A stretch of DNA of 64,000 nt from Cricetomys ansorgei (lineage: Eukaryota; Chordata; Mammalia; Rodentia; Nesomyidae), in contig JAMJFZ010003163.1 of the NCBI GenBank assembly GCA_026225945.1, positions 20,458,501 through 20,522,500 on the forward strand, in the 5' to 3' direction. Below the pieces are notes generated by a model. It saw only the letters and a list, made by a program, of their open reading frames with translations, was not told the origin of the DNA and searched no databases. The position numbers and the translations under genes are program-made. Shown here in pieces: positions 12,221-22,674 of this stretch. Every line of letters begins with the position of its first letter. The stretch's first letter is position 1.

Positions 12221-12260
12221 TGATACAGTCATCGTAATGATACAGTCATCGTAATGATAC
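12221..12260. repeat. 17-bp direct tandem repeat
   Basis: TGATACAGTCATCGTAA occurs exactly twice (12221-12237, 12238-12254), followed by a partial third unit. It is a small minisatellite-like duplication. Confidence 0.95.
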
Positions 12261-13689
12261 TGTCTAATGTACCATGTGATATGTATTTTGTAGTGTTTTG
12301 ATTTTCTAATCAAAGTTGATCAGAAACGTCATTAAAATGAATGGAATAAATCAATTAGAGCAATGATTTGTCCATCTTGTGCTATGTGTCCTTAGAGGCT
12401 AAAAAGGGATTGGCGTGTAGACAGTATTCACAGTATACTTTGGATGAATGAATATGCTGACGTAGGATTAACCAAATGTTATATGTTCAAGATTTATTTA
12501 AAGTGACAAAACATAAGTGAAGTACCTTTGTTTGTGGCTGAGTGTCACAGCTGGATGGGCTTCACAGAGGGCCCGCAGAATGGATGGCTAGAGACTGAGA
12601 AAACATGTCTTCTTTGGGCCATACCGAGATATACATATACCAAGGACACACCAAGGGTTCTAAGTGGGAGGGAGACTTCGCTGTGAGATAAGTCCCTCAG
12701 GAAGCTTTAAAAACATTTTGTACATATTTTATCTTTTAAGACTGTTTTTGGAAACTACAATTAAAGCGGTCAGGTGACATACTGTAAGGCACTTCAAAGG
12801 AAGAAGAATAGCAAAACACCACAAGGCTGTGAGCATAACCCTTCCTTTGGGTGTCAGGAGGGTGACTTCGAGCTAGAGAGTTGATTAGGGGTTAGCAGAG
12901 ATCTCAGGAGGAAAGTAGAAACCCGTTCACACCAAAGGAGCTACGTGGTGAGATAGAACAAGGAAGCATGGGGAGGCGAACCCACTGTAGACCTAAGAGA
13001 CCGTTCCAGAGCAAACACCCAGTGCGTTGAAATCGAAGGGAAGGGAGAAGCCCATCGGACCTGGGATTCACATGGCTTTCATTGCACCACAACTGCAGAT
13101 TCTGAAAAGAGTCACACAGCTGCTTCCTCTTGCAGGGCTCTGTGTCCCTTCTGGGCTCTGAGGAGACTGTGTCCCTGCAGATAGGGATCAATGCCTGTAA
13201 TATCCTTTTTTAGTAGAGGTCCACATTCAAATGCTCAGAATGAATAACTGGCATGGGCAGCGGAAGGAAGACACTGGAGAATCTTGATCTTGATTGTTCT
13301 CCTAAAGTACAGAGCCCTCTCCGTTTCTCCTGGAATAGCATTCTGTCTTGCCTTTTCACAACTTTGGTGACCGGTTCACAGAAAATGATTTCCTCACTTT
13401 AGAAAAGTCAAGTGTACCCGCACCATGACAAAGCTTCTTTACTCTGGTTTCTACTGTGGTTTTTAGAAGGCATACACCCAGCCACCAGAAGGCAGTTTCT
13501 AGGCAACTCTAGGCAACTCCAGGCAGAGGTAATGACTCAATGTTTGTAGATCTGAATGAAAATTCAATGTGACATTAAGAAGCTGGGACGTTAAAAATAT
13601 TGACAACCAGATGAGGTTTTCCAGAGGTCTCAAAGCCTAGTTCAGTATCCCCCAAATTAGTCATACAGTTCATCATATTTATTTTTATG
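12261..13689. other. Unique sequence
   Basis: No recognised element apart from the short direct repeat at 13498-13525. Confidence 0.4.
13498..13525. repeat. 10-bp direct repeat
   Basis: TCTAGGCAAC occurs twice in tandem, followed by the variant TCCAGGCA. Confidence 0.9.
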
Positions 13690-14271
13690 ATCACATTAAC
13701 AGATGCAGAAAAACATCTGCCAAAGTTTGACATTCATTTATGGTAAAATTCTCCAAAAGCTAACACTAGAGGGTAGCTTAATAAAATGAAGCTAAGGAAA
13801 GCCCTTCAGCTTACAGGACACTGAGTGTTTTCTCGAAAAGCCCAGGCACTAACCCAGCATGTCAGACTTCATCACTCCTACTCAATTTTCTTCTGGAGGC
13901 CCTGGCAAATTCAGTAAGTCTGGAAAAAGAAACAGAGGGCATTGGAATTGGAAAGAAAAATGAAACTATCCCCATTCACAGACAACATTATTCTCTACTT
14001 GGAAAAATCACAAGGGATCTATAAGAAGGGTCCTAGAACTAACTAGTAAGCAAACATGTTCAGCAAGTTCGCAGGGGAAAAAAAAACAAGATCAATATGC
14101 AGAAATCAATTCTGTTCCTATGTACTAGCAGGAAGGAAGTATAAGCAAAATGCTGAAAACATTATCTGTCACACTATCTCCCCCAAATGAGTCACAGCTA
14201 CCAACTGAAAGAGATGTGTACACATTCTCTATGCTAAGATCTCTGAACAAACTCAAGAAGACCCAAATGCT
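13690..14271 (+). mobile_element. Old LINE-1 ORF2 fragment (part 1)
   Basis: Decayed sense-strand L1 ORF2 around the reverse transcriptase: 'gatcacattaacagatgcagaaaaacatctgccaaagtttgacattcattta', then 'catcactcctactcaattttcttctggaggccctgg', 'cccattcacagacaacattattctctacttgg' and 'gttcgcaggggaaa...atcaatatgcagaaatcaattctgttcctatgtac'. Stops and frameshifts are frequent. It continues, split by insertions, to about 16955. Confidence 0.85.
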
Positions 14272-14425
14272 GGGGCTGGAGAAATGGCTCGATGCTTAAG
14301 AACATGTACTCTGCTCTTGCAGAGAACAGGAGTTTTGCTCCCTTCACCAACTTGTGACAACTTCACCTAAAACTCCAGCTCTGGGGGACTCTCTGTCTCT
14401 GGTCTGTGAGCACCCCCACTCACCT

Positions 14426-14464
<39 letters not shown>

Positions 14465-14500
14465 AAATAAATGAATAAACAAATGAACAAACAAACAAAC
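14272..14500 (+). mobile_element. B3-type SINE inserted in L1
   Basis: GGGGCTGGAGAAATGGCTCGATGCTTAAGAAC head, 'aactccagctctggggga' body, then a (CA)n run and an AATAAATAAATGAATAAAC tail. It interrupts the ORF2-like sequence on either side. Confidence 0.88.
14429..14462. repeat. (CA)n microsatellite
   Basis: 17 CA units within the tail of the B3 SINE. Confidence 0.97.
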
Positions 14501-14635
14501 AGAATATATATATATACATAAAAGACTCCAATGAGCTAATGAACTGTGTGCAGGGAGCTGTCTTTCATAGCTTACATGTAGTGACTTATCCTCTGCACAG
14601 TGATAAATAGGTTTAAAGCAAACCAGTCAAAATCT

Positions 14636-14686
<51 letters not shown>

Positions 14687-15240
14687 ACATCCTACCAAGT
14701 TCTCAAATGTATAAGGAAACAATAATGAGCTATAATAGTTGAGACAGCTTTTAAAGAGTGCAAAATTGGAGGACTTATTTTCTATCCAGTTTTAACATGG
14801 AGCAACACTGGTGAAAAGTTGGACACAAAGACTAATCCAGTAAGGGATCAGAAAGGGATCAGATCATCTTTAGTGACAGGTGCAAACAGGTGTCATCAAC
14901 TAACTGAGTTTTTGATAAACATTCAATCACTCAACTAATGCTGCAGAAAAAAGAACATCCATGTGCCAAAGAAATCATATAACCGCCCTCCCACCTCTCA
15001 CATAAATATAAGTATTTGTAATGGATTATAGATCCACATAGAAACAAAAACAGATGTAACCTAATAAGGATCTCTTACATAGAAACATAGGGCCAGAAGG
15101 ACTTCAGGGTTGGCAGAACTGCATGTCAATAAGGCATCTTAGATGGAACCTGTGTCTAAACACAAGATACACACTTCACCTTATTCCTAAATATAGAGGC
15201 TGAATGTGATTTCACCCAGTATTGTGGAGGTGCCTTCCTT
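14501..15240 (+). mobile_element. Old LINE-1 ORF2 fragment (part 2)
   Basis: Continues the same L1 in sense orientation, with landmarks such as 'gcaaaattggaggacttattttct', 'gacacaaagactaatcca' and 'atggattatagatccacatagaaac'. It is heavily diverged and is broken by a second CA run. The 3' limit is uncertain. Confidence 0.65.
14639..14688. repeat. (CA)n microsatellite
   Basis: About 21 AC units followed by ATACACACA, within the L1 remnant. Confidence 0.97.
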
Positions 15241-15546
15241 CTGGCTACAACTCTTCCCAAGATGCCCATAGTGGGAATGTCCCTGTGTAGTGTCATGTGA
15301 CTGCTCAAAAAACCTGGAGTTTGGAACATTCCAGCTTAGGGATGTTGAGTCTACGTTACAGAACTCTTACAAGGAAATACAGAATGGACTCTTCCTGGCC
15401 TCAATTTAGGGACAGGTTCTTTAGCTGGGACATCAAAAGCACAATATATGGAAGATTAAAAAGGTTCATGGGAAAGAAATATTAGACTGGATCAAAACAA
15501 AACACACTTGCTCTGAGAACAACACAATGAGAAAAACATGACAAGT

Positions 15547-15549
<3 letters not shown>
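15241..15549. other. Unclassified sequence inside L1 tract
   Basis: It lies between two L1 pieces. The part from about 15430 ('gacatcaaaagcacaatatatgg') may still be L1 ORF2. The 15250-15420 part is not recognised and may be another insertion. Confidence 0.35.

Positions 15550-15596
<47 letters not shown>
15550..15596. repeat. (TA)n microsatellite
   Basis: About 23 uninterrupted TA units. It is likely to be unstable and to form cruciforms. Confidence 0.97.
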
Positions 15597-15598
<2 letters not shown>

Positions 15599-15659
15599 CA
15601 CATATGCCACAAAGATATATGACCATGTTATACAAAACACTCATAAAATATAACATTTA

Positions 15660-15949
15660 AAAAAAATAACAACCTGGATTAAAATACAGGCAAAAGAGTC
15701 AAACACTTCCCTGAAAAGGTTCTGTTACAACAGACGGACACTCGGAAAGATGTTCAGTGCCGTTGGTCATTAGGGAAATCCAAGTGAGAATTAGAAGAGT
15801 ATACTGAAAAAATGTTAGAACGGTTATGATTTTTAAAACGACAGTATCAGGCACCTACGAGGGTGCAGACAGGCGTGTCCAGGCATTGCCGGTGGGAGCG
15901 CACAATGGCCTGGTTGCTCTGGAAAACACTCTTGTGGTCCTCACAGCGG
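15660..15949 (+). mobile_element. Old LINE-1 ORF2 fragment (part 3)
   Basis: ORF2 C-terminal region: 'caaaagagtcaaacacttccctgaaaagg', 'cggacactcggaaagatgttcagtgccgttggtcattagggaaatcc' and 'ccggtgggagcgcacaatggcctggttgctctggaaaaca'. It stops abruptly where an LTR begins. Confidence 0.88.
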
Positions 15950-16297
15950 TGTGCAGAAATGTCCCCCAGAGGCTCATGCATTTGGACACTTACGCTTGGT
16001 TCCCAGTTGGTGGCGCTGTTTGGGGAGCTGGCGCAGCCTTGCTGGAGAAAGTATGTAACTGGAGGCAGGCTTTGAGGCTTCACCCTGCCCTCTGCTTTCT
16101 CTTTCTCTTTCTGCTTCCTGTGTATGGAAGAAATGTGATCAGCCAGCTCCTGACTCTTGTTACCAGTCTGCCTGTTGTTATGCCATCCCATTATGGTGGA
16201 CTGTGTCCTCCATGGAACCGAAGGTAAAATAACCCTCTCTCCTCTAAGTGTCTTTGATTATTGTGTTTTATTAGAGAAGCAGGAAAGTAGCCAATAG
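15950..16297 (+). mobile_element. MaLR LTR (MT/ORR1 class) inserted in L1
   Basis: Typical MaLR LTR text: 'aatgtcccccagaggctcatgcatttggac', 'cccagttggtggcgctgtttgggg', a CT-rich middle, an 'aaccgaaggtaaaataaccc' poly(A)-signal region, then 'tgattattgtgttttattagagaagca'. L1 ORF2 sequence flanks it on both sides, so it inserted into the L1. Short frames over it are not genes. Confidence 0.85.
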
Positions 16298-16299
16298 AG

Positions 16300-16375
16300 C
16301 CTCTACGAAGCTAAATACAAACCGACTACGTCTCCCAGCAATCCTGCTTCTGGATACCGATGCTAAAAAAAAAAA
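16300..16375 (+). mobile_element. Old LINE-1 ORF2 fragment (part 4)
   Basis: 'aaatacaaaccgactacgtctcccagcaatcctgcttctggatacc' matches the L1 ORF2 motif that follows part 3, so the LTR split one element. It ends in an A-rich run. Confidence 0.8.
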
Positions 16376-16480
16376 AAATAATAAAGCGAATAAAATTTGA
16401 CAAAAAACTGTATTGCTATCCTGATTAATATCTTACTCTACTCTTCCTGCCCTCATAGAATATGCAATGGTGAGTAATCC

Positions 16481-16710
16481 TTAAAAACAGACATGTCTTT
16501 CCTCACATTCTGGAAGCTCGAGGTCCAAGTTCAGGCTTCACCATTGTGGCGTCCCTGAGGGGTTTCTGCTTGTTGCTGAGTTCTTCCTGACTAGAAGAGA
16601 CAGAAACAAACGCTGCCTTGAGCTTCTTTCAAATATCCCTCAACCCTTGTGTGAAGAGGGCACCTGAAGACCAGGCACATTCAAGGCTCCAACTCTTAAT
16701 ACTATGACAT
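16481..16710 (-). mobile_element. MLT1-like MaLR LTR, antisense
   Basis: 'catgtctttcctcacattctggaagctcgaggtccaagttcaggc' is the antisense 3' end of MLT1-type LTRs. The rest follows with strong divergence. It lies inside the interrupted L1. Confidence 0.7.
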
Positions 16711-16854
16711 CGGTTGACAGCACCTTAGCTTGGAGGGTTGATGCATTCTAGTCAAAAAGACTAGGGCAACTGGTGTTGTTGAGCCGTAATACAGTTCTCG
16801 CCTACTGTATCTGAATGCCTCTATCTCTACCACTATAATAAATATGTAAGGAAA

Positions 16855-16960
16855 CAAACTGGAAACAGCCCCAAATATGCTTTAATGGATGAACAAATAA
16901 ACCAGCTATGCAACACTGACGTCATGGAATACTACCGAGCAATAAAAACTATGTGCTTCC
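16855..16960 (+). mobile_element. Old LINE-1 ORF2 fragment (part 5, C-terminal end)
   Basis: 'aacagccccaaatatgctttaatggatgaacaaataaacc' and 'gacgtcatggaatactaccgagcaataaaaac' are the usual final ORF2 block. This completes an ordered series of pieces from 13690 onward. Confidence 0.85.
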
Positions 16961-18363
16961 CCATCCATTCTAAGTATACACATGCACACACCAAAGTGTA
17001 TGTGTGCTTGTGTACATGCTAGTTTTTTTTCTGCCATCCAGGAGAAGGCAAAACATAGTAATAAGGGACTTTTTAATGGTTTGGGGTTTAGGAATAGTGG
17101 GGACTTAAGAGTTGAGGGAGTTTAGTGCAGAAAGGAGCCAAGGGATTCACTGGGATACCACATCTGTGTGTTTTGCCTGTGATGCTTACCCAGACCCTGT
17201 GTGTGCGTCAGAGCTCACAGAGCTATACATCAAAAGGGCGACTTGTACATAAACTTAACAGTAGCAACAGGGTAACTTTTAAAATTTTAGAAGGAATGCT
17301 GAGTCAAATCAAGGCAGAAAGCAAATCAGCTTGCAGCTCCTCATGTGGACTGTCTGGCAGACAGCTTGTACCTAAGACTTCATTTGTGTCCATTTCTTCA
17401 CATGAGGTCCAGAGAAGGAAAACAAATTTGCTAGAATCACACAGCTATTCTGCTTGGGAACTCTGGCCTTCTTACTCCTGGATACAAGGTGTGTGTGAAA
17501 CTGTGTCCCAGCTCACCTAAATGAGATCTGAAAACGTTACCAGTCAGGTGCAGATTATCGAGGAAGAAAAGGCAAGGCAAGAAATTAATCCTGATAGAAG
17601 GTCAAATTCCTTAATGCTCAATGTTTACAAGGAGCATATTAAAAATTATAACCTTAGCAAACCATTCCAGTACAAGGAAGACACAGCAGAGGTAGCATGA
17701 CTTAACTGTTGAAATGATTGTGTCAAAAAAATTAGCAATGTTTCAGGGAAAGCTGTGGGCCTGTCAGTCCCCAATAGACCCTCATCCACGCAAGGCTGCT
17801 ATTGATTTTGAACAACCTCACACATGATAAATGAGAATGTGCTTCGGAGAGGATTCGGTCACAAGAGCCCCCAGATCAATCAGCTTGTCAACAGGCAGAC
17901 GAAATTCAATTTTTATTCTTAGTAACTCTTACTTGGTGGCAGACCATCGTTTCTGAGGAAATTGCTTCACAAAGGCCGAGGGGCAGGCGTGAGAACATGG
18001 AGCCAGATAATCTTTTCAAAGCATGCTCCCCTTGAAGACTTGGGGCTTAGGGAAGGGGGAGGAGACTGCAGCTTGGTGACAGTGGTGGCTACAGCCTACC
18101 TTCTTTGCCCAGCAAAACTAGTCAGTGATAGTTTCCTTATCCCACACAGAGTGAGTTCTGCCCCAGTTGAGTCAGGCCCCAGGCTGTTTTAGAGGAAATG
18201 GAAGGCCCGAGACCAGGTTTATAGGACTTCTGCTCAGCTGTCTCACACTATATGGACCTGGAACTTCAACTGCAGGGTTTCTCAGAAGATTGAGTGTCTA
18301 TAGTTTTATTTTGTTGAACCATGTAACTCTCATCTTCCTTTGCTACTAAGTAAAAATTTGAGA
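16961..18363. other. Mostly unique sequence
   Basis: The first ~150 bp may be the L1 3' UTR. Beyond that nothing is recognised. A 131-codon frame at 17125-17520 has no domain and is treated as chance. Confidence 0.4.
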
Positions 18364-18542
18364 GCCTGGCGGTGGTGGTACATGCCTCTAATCCTAGCAC
18401 TCAGGAGGCAGAGGCAGGCTGATCTCTGTGGGTTCGAGGCCAGAGTCTGGTGTACAGAGTGATTCTGGGATAGAGTTACAATAGAGAAACTGTCTCAAAA
18501 AACAGATTACAATAGAGAAACTCCGTCTAAAAAAAAAAACAG
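18364..18542 (+). mobile_element. B1 SINE with duplicated 3' end
   Basis: Starts GCCTGGCGGTGGTGGTACATGCC and continues through a B1 body. The 3' end 'ttacaatagagaaact...tct + A-run' is present twice in tandem (18475-18505 and 18506-18542). The SINE therefore carries a local duplication of its last ~31-37 bp. Confidence 0.94.
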
Positions 18543-18580
18543 AAAAAAATATTGCCTTTTTTTTTTTTTTTTCTTTTTTA
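18529..18580. repeat. A-run facing T-run
   Basis: The A-rich tail of the B1 (18529-18547) is followed after about 10 bp by a T-rich run (18557-18579), giving a potential hairpin. The T run may be the tail of a separate decayed antisense insertion. Confidence 0.8.
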
Positions 18581-19750
18581 TGACTCTTTGAAATCACTTA
18601 AGAAAATGAATCCAAAGGCCTAGCAGTCTTGACTCCAGGGCAGAGTTCTCTGCCACTCTCCCTCCATCTCCCTGCATGTTGTAGACAGCAGTGTAAGAAG
18701 CCCACACCCAGCAGAGGACGGCAGCCCTCCGATGTTCTCACCGTCTGGTGGAGTGCACAGTCCAGAAGCAAACAGAGGCATTAACTGAGAAATTATAAGC
18801 GTCCAAAGTGGCAGAAAGTTGACCCAGTGCAACACCAGGCTGCGGGGCAGGCTCCAGGGGGAGAAGATGCTCACCTGTGAGATGGGTGAGAGTCGGAAGG
18901 TAAAGGTAAAGCAGGGAAGAAAGTGCTATTGGGGAATAGCTATTTGCTTTGAGTATTCTGTGATCATGGCCACAGACTGCAGTGACCCTTTGTTATAGTA
19001 GAACATTAAAACAATATACTAGTGATCTTTAGGTCTGAGGTCATGGTAACTGGGCTATTCACACTCCCCAGTAAGGAGAAGGCAGAGAGTCGCAAGGCCC
19101 TCACCTGCGATCCAGCCATTCAGACCTCCTGACCTTAGTTGCTTGTGGTCCTGAGGGGTACAGAGCAGACAAGCCACAGATGATTAACAGACGGCAGGAT
19201 GCTACTGATACAGGTTTTGTGCTCTCCTCGTCTCTGCTGAGATGGGATGCTTCGGTGATGTAGCTACCTCTGAGTCATTTGTGATCCTGTAAGTAACTTC
19301 CCACTCGTACTCCCGCAGGTAACCCCAATAACACATTGGCTCACCAAGCTGGACTTGGGTAGAATATTTTCTTTAGTCGGACACTGTCCCACCTGGGGTG
19401 AATAGACATTATTCTCACCTTCCCAAGAAAAGCAACACAAAACGTGAGATCACTCCAGACAAAACCAGTTACATAAAGGTGTTGGGACAGGAGTTGGCAC
19501 AGCTTGTAAAGGAAGGTCCACGTGCTTAGGAATTTGCAAACAAGGAGAGGAATTATACAAATGACTGAGGCAGGCGGGCCTGCATCCATCTGTAATGTCC
19601 AGATGCCTTTTCCAGGTCCCTGGGGGTAAAAGTCAAAGCTTGGGACAGGGCTTTTCTGAGTGTTCTCTTTCATTCAGACAAGCAAAATCAGAAAAAGCAG
19701 GAGTCACAGAGGGTGTCATCTCAGACTGTTGTACTGCTATAGCAAAGCCA
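18581..19750. other. Unique sequence
   Basis: Nothing recognised. Frames of 60-110 codons have no family resemblance. Confidence 0.4.
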
Positions 19751-19751
19751 T

Positions 19752-19938
19752 GTATTAGTTAACTTTTATGGAATAGAAATGTATTTCTTATGGTTCTGGC
19801 TGCTGTTCCAGATCAAGGCAGGGCAAGGTTAGTGTCTGGGAGGACTACTATGCACTTCCAATATGTGGCTGCATCCTGATGGAAGGGCAGAAGGTCAAAG
19901 GGGCTAAGATAGCTTCACCCAGGCCTTGTATAAGTCTC
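19752..19938 (-). mobile_element. MLT1-like MaLR LTR, antisense
   Basis: 'tgtattagttaacttttatggaatagaaatgtatttcttatggttctggctgctgttccagatcaaggc' is the antisense 3' end of an MLT1-type LTR. It is followed by 'tgatggaagggcagaaggtcaaagg'. Confidence 0.7.
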
Positions 19939-19939
19939 C

Positions 19940-20285
19940 ATCCATTCATGAATCAAAGATACTTGGTCTGAGTGTCACACCTCTCCCTCAGGTATTTGCT
20001 CAGGTCCCATCCGGTGATATTTTGGAAGATCATGAAAACTTTAGGAGGTGAGAAACCTAGTTGGGAAGTAGGTCACTATCTTTTTGTTTCCCCTCTCTGC
20101 CCCTCTACCATGAAGCAGACAGCTTCCTCTGCCACGTATGGCAGTCTGTATATCCTGCTTCAGCTCTGACCCAAAGTCATGGAGCTGGGTAAGTGTAGGC
20201 TGAAACCTCCGAAGCTGTGAGCCAAGATATAAGCCTTTCTCTCTTTAGCCTGTTTCTCACGTATTTTGTTACAGAGATAGAAAAA
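19940..20285 (+). mobile_element. MaLR LTR (MT/ORR1/MTE class)
   Basis: 'tgatattttggaagatcatgaaaactttaggaggtg', a CT-rich middle, 'gctgaaacctccgaagctgtgagccaagatataagcc' and 'tatttttgttacagagatagaaaa'-like 3' end. It abuts an antisense MaLR LTR, giving a tail-to-head inverted pair. The exact 5' limit is unclear. Confidence 0.75.
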
Positions 20286-21085
20286 TCAAACCCAAGCGTT
20301 TTCCTGACATAATCACTACTGCAGAACTAGTACCTGATAATGCCCCCGCAGTGAAACTAAGGTCCAGTTTAAAAACGACCACAACAGCAGCTAATCTACA
20401 ATTGACGACTCCACCCAAAGACTCCGTTAAGAGCATTTTTGCCATTTCCTCCCTTCCGTGATTCACGCCTAAGCACCCAGAGGCAGACGTTCCACAGACT
20501 GGCCATACTGCCCGCCCCTGCTCCCACACTCTCTTCGCACTGTGTGCAGTACTCTCTCATCAAGGAGAGGTGACCCAGGAATGCCCTCCATGCTGCCATC
20601 AGCCCCTACATTTAACCAGGAATTCCAGTCCGGCCACATCTAGCTGTGAGGGAGGATGGCTGTGAAGAAGTTACCAGGTGTTTTCATCTCTTATCTCACA
20701 TGAAAACGGACCACGAAGACAAAGGAATATTGCCAGGAACCAGCAGAGGGATAAAGATTCCCTCCCAACAATAGGAACCTGATAGGACCCACTGAGAGAA
20801 CAGGCAGGGTTCTGCTGATTGCCCTTGGAAAAATATCAAAGCGAACTAGCAGAAACCAGCCACTGGTCAATAACCTTTGCCTGCTTTCCTTGAGCCTCGT
20901 GTAACACAGGGCAGAGATATCCCGTAAACAGCATACAGCTGATTTGATTGAGACACAAGCCCCCAGATTGCTCTTCAAAGCCTTTTAATATTTTCCTCTA
21001 AAGGCATAGCACATATATTTGGGGGGGGGGTTTCTTTTACTCATTCATAGGCTGTAGTAAATTCATTTCTTTTCTATTACTTTCT
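20286..21085. other. Unique sequence
   Basis: Nothing recognised apart from a G10 run near 21021-21030. Confidence 0.4.
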
Positions 21086-21192
21086 CTTTGAGACAAAGTT
21101 TAATAATGCAGTCCGGAGTAACCTCAAACTCCAAACCTCCATCCCTAGTCTCCCATGTGCTGGAATTACTGTTAGGTACCACTGTGCTGGAT
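21086..21192 (-). mobile_element. Old monomeric B1 (B1F/PB1-like), antisense
   Basis: 'tttgagacaaagtttaataatgcagtccggagtaacctcaaactcc' and 'ctcccatgtgctggaattactgttaggtaccactgtgctgg' are the antisense of early 7SL-derived SINE monomers. It is diverged. Confidence 0.75.
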
Positions 21193-21399
21193 GAAACGAA
21201 AATATATATATATATTTCTTCCATAAAATTTCATGATAAATCTTTCCAGAAAAGATGAATGTTATATTTTCTTATCACAGAAGAAATGGTTCAAAACCAC
21301 ACTGGTACAATGTGTTTAAGGTGGGGGAAATAATGAAGAAACAACTTGTATCCTAAATGATTCGATGAATATACAAAGTTAAAATCATCTCTAATTCTT

Positions 21400-21556
21400 G
21401 CCAGGAGGTGGTGGCGCACACTTTAATCCAAGCACTTGGGAAGCAGGTGGATCTCTGTAAGTTTGAGGACAGCCTGGTCTATAGAGAGAGTTCCAGGACA
21501 GCCAGCATTACCACAGAGACAGTGTTACAACCCTGTCTCCAAAACAACTAAAAAAC
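21400..21556 (+). mobile_element. B1 SINE
   Basis: GCCAGGAGGTGGTGGCGCACACTTTAATCC start, 'gagttccaggacagcca' middle, 'accctgtctcc' and an A-rich tail. A short insertion lies in the 3' part ('ccacagagacagtgttac'). Confidence 0.95.
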
Positions 21557-22367
21557 CTTCTAATTCTTAATACCACTTATTATATAGGGAGTTTGTAAGA
21601 TTAAAAATAAACATACAGACAATGTGCCCAGCTGCAAAAATTAGGTGCAGTTATCCCTGGCTTCTTCCTTTGGTGTCTATACACTAGCTTCCCATGGCCA
21701 AAATACCCATGGGGGCAGGGAGCCGACTGTCAGAGCCCTACCATCTCCCAGGTCACATTCCAAGCACCCAGGATTATATTTTTTCTCCTAACATGAATTG
21801 TAACCCCCCTCCAGTGCCCATCCTTATGCTAGGCACATCCAATGGGTACCTCTGATATTGATTTGACAAGGTCCCAACATCTGTACTCACCAGCTGGAGG
21901 ATCCCGATAACATGGGTGGACACTGGCATTGTATGAGGAGGTGAGGGAGAGCTGCATAGGCTGGTGTTGGAGGTTCGTCCTGGAGGAATGGCACTTTGTA
22001 CCACGCACCTCAGAAATTGAGACATGTATCTGTTGAGGATGACACAAGCTTGCCAGCTTGCTGTGAATCTTAAATATTATAACATGTGGCCTATGGACCA
22101 CAAAAACACCTTTTGTCCCTTTTTCTGAGAACATCACAGAATGCTATAGTAGAAGTTCCAAGGTCCCTAACTGTCTGTTCTGGGTGGCACAGACATCTCC
22201 AACCACTGACAGTCAACAAATAAAGAGCGACTTACATAGTTTTCTGCCTAGCTGCAAAATTTCATGTTGAAAATTCTGCATATTCTCTTTAAGGCATTCA
22301 GGTACACCAAGCATAGCTGATAGAGTCAATGTATATCTATATGTGGGTAGCTATTGACATACATATA
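21557..22367. other. Unique sequence
   Basis: Nothing recognised. Overlapping frames of 83 and 102 codons on the minus strand (21774-22137) lack family motifs. Confidence 0.4.
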
Positions 22368-22674
22368 TAGTCAGCCCTCTGTAATGTCTTGTTCAACATC
22401 TCCAAATTTCACCAACCTCAGATGGAAAATATTCAGAAAAACGCATCTATATTGAATGTGTACTAACTTATTTTCGTATTATACCATTGTATATCAACTA
22501 CTTTAACAGGGTAATTATAAGCAATCTAGAGATGATTTAAGATACACAGGCAGATGTGCGTAAAGTATGCAAATATTATATCACTAAAGGCATGGGGCTT
22601 GAGCATCTGTACACGTCAGTATCTGCAGGATAGGATCCCAGCACCAGTATTCCGGAGAAAAAGAGCGACAACTG
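22368..22674. mobile_element. MER2/Tigger-like DNA transposon relic
   Basis: TAGTCAGCCCTCTGTAATG at the left, internal 'accaacctcagatggaaaatattcagaaaaa' and 'taattataagcaatctagagatgatttaa', and 'gagcgacaactg' at the right are the hallmarks of MER2-type Tigger (TcMar) nonautonomous elements. TA dinucleotides flank both ends, as this superfamily requires. It is near full length and very old. Confidence 0.8.

Noticed and set aside
15826..16227. 133-codon frame with hydrophobic segment
   Set aside because: It spans L1 ORF2 sequence and a MaLR LTR inserted into it.
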